From Calliopum simillimum (Eukaryota; Arthropoda; Insecta; Diptera; Lauxaniidae): a stretch of 64,000 bases of DNA. Positions 24,331-34,037 of the stretch are shown one piece after another (the first letter of the stretch is position 1; every line of letters starts with the position of its first letter). The stretch covers positions 118,124,897 to 118,188,896 of the forward strand of contig OX638370.1 in NCBI GenBank assembly GCA_951812925.1, given 5' to 3'. The notes below the pieces were generated by a model. The model was not told the DNA's origin. It made no database searches and saw nothing but the letters and a program-made list of their open reading frames with translations. The translations under genes were made by a program, and so were the position numbers.

Positions 24331-25490
24331 TTTACCAAGTGTTATATATTTTTGTAATCGTCATGTTATATAGAAAAAATAGCACCCATATGCACGATCA
24401 GCAGGTAAATCATAATCTTAAGGAATAAAAGTATTGTATCAAATTTTTCTTTGACAATGAGATTTCTTTAATGTTTTTCCCATTGCGAATGATTCCTACT
24501 GGGTCAATACGTACAAAAACGTTGACTACAAACGAAAATTAAGTGCATTTCAAATGGCTGTGGAAAATGCATACACATAAACAAAGGAAAATTCATTTAA
24601 AACTAGCAACAAGACAAAGACAAAACTACAGTTTTGCAGCCACATACGATACAGCGATACATTCGTGTTGGTATCTCGCATCCGTGTGTTTGTTTGCAAG
24701 CGCACGCTTCTGCATCTGTCTGCAGTTTTGGTGGTGATGGTGGTGGTCCCAAAGGTAATTCCAGTCGGTATCTGCTGCTGGTGTGCACATGCTACAAGCT
24801 AAAAATAACATTTACTCACTAGTAATGTCATATGAGACGTCAGCAAACGCATGGAATAAAATAATGTACGCGCTCAAATATCCTTAAGGTTCTGCTGGCG
24901 AAATGGAGCGACACGGCAACTCGTCTGGATTGAAAATGAAAATTCCCTGATGTCATACACTGCAACGAGTGGAGCACATGGTATAAATGAAACTAATAAC
25001 GCGGGTATAATTCACATATTTTTGTATGTCTTCTGCTGATGACGTTTTATCGTAGTCAACGCTGAAACTCGGGAATCGTGACATGTGATATTGCAGAATG
25101 CGGTAGAAAGGACGACGTTCGAGCATATAGTAAAGTTAGAGAATTGAGCTTGAAAATTGTGAAAATGAGTTATTGAGCATTAGAAATTTACTTTTTAGGT
25201 GCAGGAATAATAAATTTTCGATATAATCAAGTCATACAAAATTAGTGAAGCGTGGACGTTGCATATGTTAATTGCTTCAATTTTTCTAAAAGCACAAGAT
25301 TTTATCTTTAAAATGGTAAAAAAATGGATGTTTTATCGTAATATTGGCAGAATTTATGGCCAGTTCAAAATTTTTTCTATTTAATCAAGTACATCACGTC
25401 GTATGAGTAACATTTAATTAGCATGGGTAAAATATGTTTTTCTTATTGACAATTTTCTGCCATCGTCAACACTTATTGACTCAGAAAAAA
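24331..25490. other. non-coding stretch
   Basis: No gene. Open frames overlapping at 24543-24822 on both strands are mutually exclusive readings around GTGGTGATGGTGGTGG-type DNA and are not supported. Confidence 0.4.
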
Positions 25491-25494
25491 AAAA

Positions 25495-25630
25495 TTCATG
25501 AAACATCATAAAAAACACAGCACATACTTTCAGGCGAATCCAAAAAAAAAAAACAATATAGAGATGATGTTCACCAAAATTTAAGAGCATTTGGAATTTT
25601 TTACGAGAGATAATATTGTTATATCGAGCT
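25495..25630 (+). repeat. direct repeat copy 1 of a ~130-bp sequence
   Basis: This segment includes AAACACAGCACATACTTTCA, a run of A, CACCAAAATTTAAGAGCATT and TTTGGAATTTTTTACGAGAG followed by TAATATTGTT. The same order appears at 26785-26915. No coding capacity. It is either a dispersed repeat or the flanks of something now unrecognisable. Confidence 0.55.
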
Positions 25631-26784
25631 GGAAACGTATCAGTTGAATTAATGGTTCAAATAGCCATAAAATACGTGTTTTGTTAGACTTTTCGTGTAA
25701 AATTTTCAAAACTCGAATGCATATCTCAAAAACCAGAGCTAACTGTAAAAATGACGATATCCTTTGACTCTGTGTGCTCGAATTGTGTGATTTTTGTTTC
25801 GAGCATTGTAGTTCTAAATTATTGTTAAATCAGATTTAAAGGACATTGAATTCGCTAATTTACTCTAAATAATTTAATTCCAAGCATTGAGTCGAAGGAA
25901 AGCAATTTCCCCAACTGTTTTTTAGCAAAAACGGCAAAAATTTAATCTTCAAAACAAGATATAGTGTCCATTTTTCCTCAGGTTAAATCCTTGCATTGCC
26001 AAATATTTTAAAAAGTTATTTCAGCACTCACTAAACAAACTGCATACTTTAAGAAGCAACAAGCACGAAGGATGCTTCATCAAAACCACACTAACAATAT
26101 CCCAAGCGTGCAAAGTAACAGCTAAAAGTATGCAATATAAACCATTTATTAGAGCTAAAGAGAGAAAAAAAGCGTTTAAAGGATGTCAGTCAGAGAACAA
26201 GTGCAATGTCGCAGAATAGAATCAAGAAAACCAAGGAAAGAATACAGATGCTGCTTTTCTTGAGTTGGCTAGAAAGAATGTGGTAAAAATGGCAATGAAA
26301 AGAAGAAGAAAATTACAAAACACAATATAAAATTCAATGACAGCCCTTAAAGAAGACAAGTCTACAACACTATGAATGTGGTGCATTTGCTTCATGTGTG
26401 TGTGTGGTTACCTATGGTTACAATAAAAAAGGAGTTGCTCTTCAGCGCTGCGAAGATGCAGCAACATTGTACATGACAAAGACAATAGCGTTTAAATATG
26501 TGCTGGAGGAAAAAACAACAGCATCCTGAAGTAACTTAAGCGCATCCATAAAATAAAAGACAAGTAAAATAAAGTTGTTAAGTGAAGATTTTTAAAAATG
26601 TTTGTGCCACCAGCAGCAGGTAGCAATGTGGTCAATAAAGTTGTAAGCATAAGACTTTTATACCTGAATAATTTGCTTCTTTGGTCGAACATAGTAAATT
26701 CCATCAATGTCAAAGGTTAATATAAAAGCGCAATGGAAAATACTCAAAGAGAGAGAAAGAAAAAAGCCACGCGCAACAGTTGCA

Positions 26785-26915
26785 ACAATTGCGAACATAA
26801 GAAACACGGCACATACTTACTTTCAGGTGAAATCCACAAAAATGCAGAATAAATGGTGTCATCAAAAATTCAAGATCATTTGGAATTTTTTACGAGAGTT
26901 GATATTGTTGCATCA
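26785..26915 (+). repeat. direct repeat copy 2 of the ~130-bp sequence
   Basis: This copy contains AAACACGGCACATACTT, ACTTTCAGGTGAAATCCAC, AAATTCAAGATCATTTGG and TGGAATTTTTTACGAGAGTT followed by GATATTGTTG. It lies about 1.28 kb from copy 1 in the same orientation. The DNA between the copies has no recognisable coding content and no LTR signature (no TG...CA ends) that I can see. Confidence 0.55.
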
Positions 26916-27540
26916 TTCATGACTTTGTCGTAGAATGTGCCTTGAAATGTGCAACGGAAAGTTTCCGAAACTACCCATGGGGAAAAGAAACGCTTCAAAA
27001 GGCTTTCTAAAGAGCTCAGCCATAAGCGTTTCCGCTCCGTAAGAACTATTCTTTCTTTTAAAAATTGCAAGTCCTCGGATGTAGGCTTAGCGCAAGCTTC
27101 CGAAAAAAGGCCTTTTGAAGCGAAAAAAAAAATAATCCATGCGTGGGATCAAACCCGAGTTCATATAGTCTATTGATTAGGTCATTTTGAAAGGAACTTA
27201 TACCTTTACGGGTTTTTATTACAGAAATCGATGAATGGGTCATTTATGAAGGAAAAACCCCGGAGTGCTATTAAATTAGAGAGTGGAAATCGGAGGGGTG
27301 GGGGAAACGCACCCTACACAGTTTTTTCAATATATCTTGCAAACAAAACAAAATTTCCATATTTCTTTGGAAAACTTTTTGTGGAGAATAAAATTTGCCT
27401 TCGAAGCAGTTTATTTAAAAAAATTAAAAGAAAAATTGCTTATGCTAATGTTAAAACCACTAAAAAAAACTCCAATTCTTGTGTTTTTTAACTCTTTTTT
27501 CTATAACTTTTTTAGTGTCAGAGAAACATAGGTAAAGATA
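26916..27540. other. non-coding stretch, possible tRNA-like B-box
   Basis: On the reverse strand GGGTTTGATCCCACGC at about 27143-27158 resembles a Pol III B-box (GGTTCRANNCC), but no A-box at the right spacing is convincing. GCTTCAAAAGGC (26992) and GCCTTTTGAAGC (27109) form a short inverted repeat. No gene. Confidence 0.3.
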
Positions 27541-27544
27541 TAAG

Positions 27545-27650
27545 TGAATATGGATGGCTCTTCGAACATTGAAATTTTGTTAATACTATCGGAAAAACGG
27601 TTTTTACTCAAAAACTAGTCATTTTACGAAAAAAATGTATAACGCCAAAA
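27545..27650 (+). repeat. 'GCAAGGCATT' dispersed repeat, partial copy
   Basis: CGGAAAAACGGTTTTTACTC, then AAAACTAGTCATTTTACG, then AAAAAATGTATAACGCC, correspond in order to the cores at 7.66 and 44.06 kb. It abuts the GTGCCACGCCC-family copy that begins near 27655. Confidence 0.5.
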
Positions 27651-27654
27651 ATGC

Positions 27655-28290
27655 TAACAAATGTCCTTCCGTTTGTAACGCCGAGAAAGAGGCGTGGCAG
27701 ATATAGAAAAGTATATATATTCTTGTTCAGCGTCACCTCTTGAGTCGATATAGTCATATCCGTCTGTCTGGCTAGCTGGTTGGGTGGCTGGCTGTGTGTG
27801 GAAATATATTTATTGGGAAAACTAAGAAAGATAATTAATTGCAATTTAGGACACAGCCTCCGTCGTCAAAGTTAGCTCGGAGGATTGAAAATGAGTGAAA
27901 TCGGTCAACGGACATGCCTACCGCCCATACAAACAATATCTTTAAAATGCAACTTTTGGAGTATTTTTCAAGCTAATGCAACCAAAATACATAAAAATAC
28001 TATGAATAGTAAGCGCAAGCTCTGAGAAAAAACTGGACTAATTCGGACAAGAGAACGTGGCACCTCTCATATAAGCAAATGCTTCAAAACGGTATACTGA
28101 AAGCGTTTTTTGAGATAATCGAATTAAATTTTGCTCAAACACTAAGAATTATAATTGCAAACTCTGAGAATAAACTGGGTGAATACGGACAAGAGGGCGT
28201 GGCACCTCCATATAAGCAAAATTTTCAAAATACTGCTGTGTAGGGTATTTAATGTTTGGCCAGGCCAAAAGTAACACCCTTACTAGTTTT
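27655..28290 (+). repeat. GTGCCACGCCC family, long copy A
   Basis: It begins CTTCCGTTTGTAACGCCGAG and ends near CAGGCCAAAAGTAACACCC, followed by TTACTAG. Landmarks in order are GGCGTGGCAGATATAG, GTCCGTCTGYCTGGCT-like sequence, TTAGCTCGGAGGATTG, AAAATGAGTGAAATCGGTC, then two tandem ~130-bp units each with CGTGGCACCTC and, in the first, ATACTGAAAGCGTTTTTTGA. Copy B at 46.51-47.48 kb has the same start, order and end; copy C (63.28-63.85 kb) is its reverse. No coding capacity was found. Confidence 0.75.
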
Positions 28291-28491
28291 TTTCTTTATA
28301 TGTTGTTCTCTTTCTCTCTCTCTATTCTTTAAAATATAACTCAAATATTGAAACAAACATATCTCCCTTAACAAAATTTGATAATTGAGTGCGTACGGCA
28401 GCCTAAAAAAAAAATCACTGTGTAAGTGCTTCTAAATTTATATTTGAATAAGCGCTTTAAAAGCTTACACCATTCAAATCCAAAGCTTATG

Positions 28492-28814
28492 CCCACGGGC
28501 ACTTGAGCTTTTGTGCTTAAATGCTTTTCGTATATGTATTCACTCACAGATAAGCGTTCAACTGTGTCAGTAGTTGTGCACATCTGCGTCACTTGCTTGC
28601 AGCTTACGCAAAATATAAAAGCTTTCAATGGTTTACACAGTGATATCCAAACTCAATACTTGCGTATTTTGTCAATATATAAAATCTCATTGAAAGCTTT
28701 TATATTTTGCATAAGCTGCATGAAAGTGTCACAGATCTAAACAGCTAAACGCTTATCTGTGAGTGAAAACGTATACGGAAAGCTTTTAAGCACAAAAGCT
28801 TAAATACCCGCGGG
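28492..28814. mobile_element. foldback element, 323 bp
   Basis: Left end CCCACGGGCACTTGAGC and right end GCTTAAATACCCGCGGG are inverted repeats, and pairing runs inward over about 150 bp: AGCTTTTGTGCTTAAATGCT, CACTCACAGATAAGCGTT and CAAAATATAAAAGCTTTCAA all have their complements on the right. The centre lies near 28655. It ends only 8 bp before the Transib-like foldback. No target duplication was resolved and nothing is encoded. Confidence 0.75.
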
Positions 28815-28822
28815 AACAGACT

Positions 28823-29964
28823 CACTATGGTTTTTTTTGGACTAAAAAGTTCACACAAAAATAATTCACTACAAGGACCCTTTTTTTTTAAAAAAATCAA
28901 ATGCAAAAATAAAGGTTATACATTGAGCTATCTGCAAAGATGCCCGCTTTTTCTAGCATTTGATCCACAAATTAGGGACAGAGGTCGAAATCTCATAAAT
29001 TTTGAAAAAAACGGTTTTTCTGTTTAAAAATGTTAGTCGCATTAAACGGAGAAGTGATATATGTATAAATTTATGTGCATTCAATCAAATCAATTAAGAT
29101 GAAATCAACTCAAAGTGAAAATGGGCGGTGCCACGCCCCATAAACAAATTTGTCATATTCGTCATATCTCCGAAACTATTAGACGCTGATAGATAAGATT
29201 CGGTATGTTTGTAACAGGCACAGAGAGAAATAATACCCACTAAAAAAGTGGGAGGTGCCACGCCCTATAAATATAAAACTTATCATATCTCCGAAACTAT
29301 TTGAGCTACAGCGATGAATTTCGGTATATATATAAAGAGTAGTGAGTCAAATGACATTTGCTGAAAAAAAGGCGGTACCACACCCAACAATGAAGATATC
29401 CTTATTAATTGCCTCTCTGTTCTACAGGAAACAAGTTCATTCATGTAGCTCTGCTTGTGGGCGTGGCTCCACATATTTTTTCAGCAGACATTATTTGTCT
29501 TGATGACTTTTATATATAAGCTGAATTTCATTCACATGGGTCAAATAGTTTCGAAGAAAATATTATTTCTCTCTGTGTCTATTACAAACATACCGAGTCT
29601 TATCTATCTGCGTCTAATAGTTTCGGAGATATCAGGAATTTGTTTTTGGGGCGTGGCACCGCCCATTTTTATATTGAATTAATTTTTTCTTGCTTGATTT
29701 TATTGAATGCATATAAATTTATTCATATATCTCTCCTGCGTTTAAGGCGACTAACATTTTTACACAGGAAAACCGTTTTTTTCAAAATTTATGAGATTTC
29801 GACCTCTGTCCCTAATTTGTGGATCAAATGCTAGAAAAAGCGGGCATCTTTTCAGATAGCTCAATGTATAACCTTTATTTTTGCATTTGATTTTTTTTAA
29901 AAAAAAGGGTCCTTGTACTGAATTATTTTTGTGTGCACTTTTTAGTCCAAAAAAAACCATAGTG
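28823..29964. mobile_element. Transib-like foldback element, 1142 bp
   Basis: The element begins CACTATGGTTTTTTTTGGAC and ends with its reverse complement down to CCATAGTG. Flanks are AGACT (28818-28822) and AGACG (29965-29969), a 5-bp direct repeat with one mismatch. Transib elements have CACWATG-type ends and 5-bp duplications, so this is the best-fitting superfamily. The arms of about 550 bp pair at high identity: ATTAGGGACAGAGGTCG, GAAATCTCATAAATTTTG and AAAATGTTAGTCGC occur on both sides. The centre (about 29110-29690) is made of GTGCCACGCCC-family units, arranged in inverted fashion. No RAG1-like transposase is encoded, so it is non-autonomous. Confidence 0.65.
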
Positions 29965-29974
29965 AGACGTTGGA

Positions 29975-32010
29975 TTTCACTGCACTATATGAAAAAAACT
30001 TTTGAAATTTCCGCTGGATAGTTTAAGGCATTCCTTGCAAATTGCATTGAGTTAACTAAACATTTTGTAAAGTTAATGATGCGATTTTTAATAAGTTTTC
30101 TTAGTTTTTATTTAATCGATTGCCAACATAAAACCTATCGCCAGGAGCTAAAGATAATTTCAATTTCCTTTTACTTTTCTTTCTACTATTCTTCATCAGA
30201 AAAAATATAATAATACACAAACAGAAGAAAGAAAAAAATTAAATAAACTTTTCTGCTTATTATCCCTGCTTAAAGCATTGTCCTTTACTAAATGGTTTTT
30301 AACACTTTTTGTCACACATAACTTTTGCCAACACGCGCTAATGTTTCGTTCTTCTGCGACCAACGATTATTATCAATTCTAATAACCTAAAACAAAATAA
30401 AAATGCTATTTACCCATTTTTAATGCAGCATACACTCAGAAAAAATATGAACAAATTAAAATCTTTGACCCCTGAACAAGTTTTTATATGTCAAATAAAA
30501 ATTTTATTGCGAAGTTAAGTGAAAACATTTTTTTTTTTCAGCATTCAGCAAAATAATTTTTCATGTGTAAAACAATATTGCTTTTAGCAAACGGTCGGCT
30601 ACATTTTATTAATGACTCTTTTAATATTTTTGCTTTTGCCTTGAGAATGAAGACGGTACTGGAATATCATTATCATTCCTGCGAAGGACATTCGGCTTCT
30701 TCATTTTCAATTTGATATGAATTCTTCGTTATCGCTCCTCTAGCTGTTGTTGTTGCTTATTACTTTGATTTTATTGTACTCCGCTATAGATTTTGGCGCA
30801 CCGTATCTATGTGGTGGTACAAGTGCCGTCATCGCTCTTGTCCTGTGGACGCGTCACAAAATTATATTCCTGTCCGCAAATGAAATCGTTTTTTCTTTAT
30901 TTTCCTTCTTTTTATGTCGTCTAATAAGTTTTTATTGCAAAAAGTCACGAAATGAGAACGTGTTGTTGTATTCGAAATGTAGATAATAAACGGAAGTGAG
31001 CGTGTTATCCTTGGAGAGATAGCAAAGAAATACGTAAAATGGCAGCAACGTTGAAAAAGAACGACCAAAGTTATACTTGTTCCACTGGCACCAAATAGTT
31101 GAGTATAAATTCTGACAGCCCTCCCCCTTCCGTTTCGAATCTTTTAAAAGTAAGAATTTTTCGAAAATATTAGGGTTGAGCAGCATATTTATATTGCGGT
31201 TGAAATGGGCTGCGTTCGTTGTGCTGCAGTGTGCGTGTAAATTTTTGGTGTTTCAACCAACACTCGTGTATTTTTAATTTCATTTTTTTTTTTGCTTTTT
31301 TTAATTTCAACAAATGGGTTTTGGTGTTTTGTGGGTTTTTGTTTTTTTTTTTTTCTCCGCCGGTGGTGCAAAGTTTTCAACATGGATTTCAGCACCTTAT
31401 TTTTGTAATGACTTTGTTAGTGGTTGGCTAATTAAATTTTGTAGCTTTTACGTATATTTTTAGTTTTTATTAATGTGCTGGTTGTTTGCTTTTAGAGTTT
31501 CAGTAAAGGTAAATTGTTTGTTTTGTGCTGGCAAGGTGATAATTTCAGATGTCGAAAACGAGAAAATAAGCTGCCGGTCTAGTTGATATGTACAGTGTGT
31601 CCAAAATTTCCTGTGGAAAAATTTCACTATACTGAAAAAACTGAAAATCTGAACTCGTTTATAATCAAAGTGTGCATTATTATTATTTAAAAGCTGTGGA
31701 TTGCACTCCGATCTAAAAAAATCTTTTGTAGAGCTTCTTTTTCTATCAAAACAGTTCCAGACTAATCTATAAATTTCGACACTGCCGTAGGATTAATATT
31801 ACCAAGATTATTTGAATCTAAAATCTAGCAAATACATAGCACACAGCTTTGCTGTTTCCAAGTCTTCTTGACGGTCGTCGTCTACCAGACCCTTCTTCTT
31901 TAGATGATAATTAAGTTTAGAGTTTTTTGACATTATTTCACTGTATGTTTTTATATTTTTTCTGCTGCATTTTAGATTGATAAACCTTTTATCTTGCCTT
32001 ATGTCAGGGC
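29975..32010. other. AT-rich non-coding stretch
   Basis: No gene or confident transposon. Open frames at 30747-30986, 30862-31068 and 31189-31431 overlap on opposite strands and are low-complexity readings of T-rich DNA. Confidence 0.4.
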
Positions 32011-32013
32011 TCC

Positions 32014-32253
32014 TTAGTGCTCGATAAGGTTGTTTTCTTCCAATTCTCGAATTAAGTTATTTTCAAAGCTTTTGTTCACTCCGCAGAAGGATTGTGGTTC
32101 TATAAAACTATTGCGATCACCTTTTTTGGCCAAGCAATTTGAACTTTCATTGCTTTCATGCTTCTTGTGCCCTTTTGTCCAAATTAGAGTTACATCATTC
32201 CTCCTGGATAAGGCTTGAAGAAGTTCAAAGTTCATTGAAGATGCCATCAGCAT
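32014..32253 (-). pseudogene. RNase H domain fragment of a non-LTR retrotransposon
   Basis: The 79-residue reading holds NFELLQALSRRNDVTLIWTK followed by GHKKHESNESSNCLAKKG. This matches the C-terminal part of RNase H domains in I-, R1- or LOA-type retrotransposons, where the pattern is VxLxWVPGHxxxxGNExADxLAxxG. The catalytic Asp of the NExAD motif is replaced (NESSN), so even an intact frame would be inactive. The next residues, FIEPQSFCGVNKSF, fit the usual continuation after that domain. No RT core or 5' part is recognisable nearby. It is a different lineage from the RTE-like copies, which lack RNase H. Confidence 0.65.
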
Positions 32254-32820
32254 AAAAAATCTTTATATTCAACACAGAAATTCCATGGATAGCCAACGAG
32301 ACTTAGTTGCTAATTAAAAAAATAGTAATTGTGGCATCAACACTAAAACATTAAATTCATACTAGTATCGCCAGTGGCCAAATTTTGGCCATTCTCCTAA
32401 AGATAGATACAATTTTTTCGAGTTCTGTTTTGTATAAAAGAAAGCCAGAATATTAAGTACTGACAGAGTTCAATACTCATAGTAATCTTTTTTAGATGCA
32501 GAAGGCTCAGTGTATCTCAAAATCGAATTACATAAAAATTGGTGTAGTGGCTTAGCCGTGGTAGCTAACGTATTTCATTTTGGGAGAGAGGCACCTTCTA
32601 CTAAAAAAAAAAAAATGAATATTCTTTCTCAAAAATCCGTTTATCTCCATTTCAAATTAGACTGGGTAAACAATTTTCTCTTTAGGCGTATGGCACTACT
32701 CGCAAATAAATATTTGTTAAGCTTTCTTCCTCAACGCTTAGTATATAAAGGCATAACAACCTGTGTTGAATTTCAGCCGTGACAGAGTATTATCAAACCG
32801 CATCTCACTACAGTCCATAA
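32254..32820. other. non-coding stretch
   Basis: No recognisable element. The open frame at 32510-32782 has no motif. Confidence 0.35.
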
Positions 32821-33308
32821 GTATCGAAAATATTAAACAATTCGAAAAAAACAATGAACGTCCAAAAGTATTGAAAAACGTCCAAAATATCGGTAAAAGT
32901 CAAAAGTATCGAGAAATACCTAATACATCGGCAAATGTAAATAATTATCGAAAAACATCCAAAATATCGGTAAAAGTACAAAAGTATCGAAAATCATCCA
33001 GAATATCGGTAAAAGTACAAAAGTGTCGAGAAACATGCAAAATATCGATAAAAATTCTAAAGTGTTGAAAAACATCTAAAAAATCGGCAAAAGTCCAAAA
33101 GTATCGAAAAAAATCCAAAATATCGGTAAAAGTACAAAAGTATCGAGAAACATCCAAAATATCGGTAAAGGTCCCGATTATCGAAAAACATCCAAAATAT
33201 CGGTAAAAGTCTAAAAGTATCGAAAAACATCCAAAATATCGATAAAAGTCCAACAGTATACAAAAACATCTAAAATATCGGCAAATCTCCAAAATATCGA
33301 AAAACATT
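32821..33308. repeat. minisatellite, 39-bp unit, about 12 copies
   Basis: The unit is CGAAAAACATCCAAAATATC plus GGTAAAAGTACAAAAGTAT, 39 bp in full. Copies differ by point changes and small indels. Because 39 is a multiple of three, the array stays open on both strands: forward readings repeat ISVKVQKYRK and reverse readings of 120 and 70 codons repeat RYFCTFTDILDVF. These are artefacts of the repeat. A TGTTGTTGTTG run follows at about 33315. Confidence 0.85.
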
Positions 33309-33699
33309 GTGCATGCTGTTGTTGTTGTAATTATATGGGAAACTTTGATCCTGTTTTTAAATTCCTTAATGGCAACTTATTAGAATAATTTTTGGATTCG
33401 TGCATTCTACACCACAGTACCATTCATATAAAAAATATCGAAAATCGGTTAAATGGTTAGCTTTTGTAAGAGTTTCGGCGTGCACACAGTTTTTCATTTG
33501 AAAAAACTGCCGCGCCAGGCAAGTATAGTACTTTTTGAGACACGTAATTGCTTATCTGTAAGCCCATTCAGTTGGTGCTTTTTAAAGTCATGCAAGTACA
33601 TGCAAGACTTGGATATTTATTTATTTATTTCTTTGGAACAGATTGGGCAGTTTTTCGTTGAAATCGTTTCATGATGTCATTTGTTCGAACTGTTTGACT

Positions 33700-33940
33700 G
33701 GGTTCAAATTTATATCGAAAACATTTTTCCTGACTTTATCTCTGTCGGAAAATGGCCATCACCTTCACCGGACCACAAACATTTCGAAGTATGGGGTTAT
33801 ATGCTTATAAGAAATAAACTTAACAATTGATGGGTACAAATTGCGTTCGACAAGGATTTGGAACGAAATCAACGAGAATATAATGCGTCCACCTCTTAAT
33901 CGTTTTTCAAATGCTTACGGGTTACAAAGGTAGAAAAGAG
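33700..33940 (+). pseudogene. Tc1-like transposase, C-terminal fragment
   Basis: From about 33720 one frame reads IFPDFISVGKWPSPSPD, then HFEVWGYMLIRNKLN before a TGA, and a second frame continues INENIMRPPLNRFSNAYGLQ. This fits the end of Tc1-type transposases (FPxFIxxxxWPPxSPDLNPxDFxVWGYM). The third catalytic residue, normally in the SPDLNPxD/E stretch, is lost: the sequence reads SPDHKHFE. The N-terminal two thirds is not recognisable. The RTE-like insertion begins about 100 bp downstream. Confidence 0.65.
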
Positions 33941-34037
33941 TGAAATTATTTAACTTTTTCATTAATTTAAGATATTTTGGAATATTGTTAAGCATTTGAA
34001 ATAAAAAATTAAATTTTGCTGACTACTTAAATTTAAA

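Noticed and set aside
25495..26915. Solo or paired LTRs of a retrotransposon
   Set aside because: The direct repeats lack TG...CA ends, primer-binding site, polypurine tract and any gag-pol sequence between them.
27120..27200. Possible tRNA or SINE on the reverse strand (GGGTTTGATCCC)
   Set aside because: B-box-like sequence only; no A-box at proper distance and no cloverleaf.
28823..29964. Classification as a CACTA (En/Spm) element because the ends read CACTA...TAGTG
   Set aside because: CACTA elements make 3-bp duplications; the 3-bp flanks here (ACT and AGA) do not match, while 5-bp flanks nearly do, favouring Transib.
32821..33308. CRISPR-like or gene-like repeat array
   Set aside because: Units are contiguous 39-bp tandem copies without unique spacers, in eukaryotic AT-rich DNA; the open frames come from the unit length.
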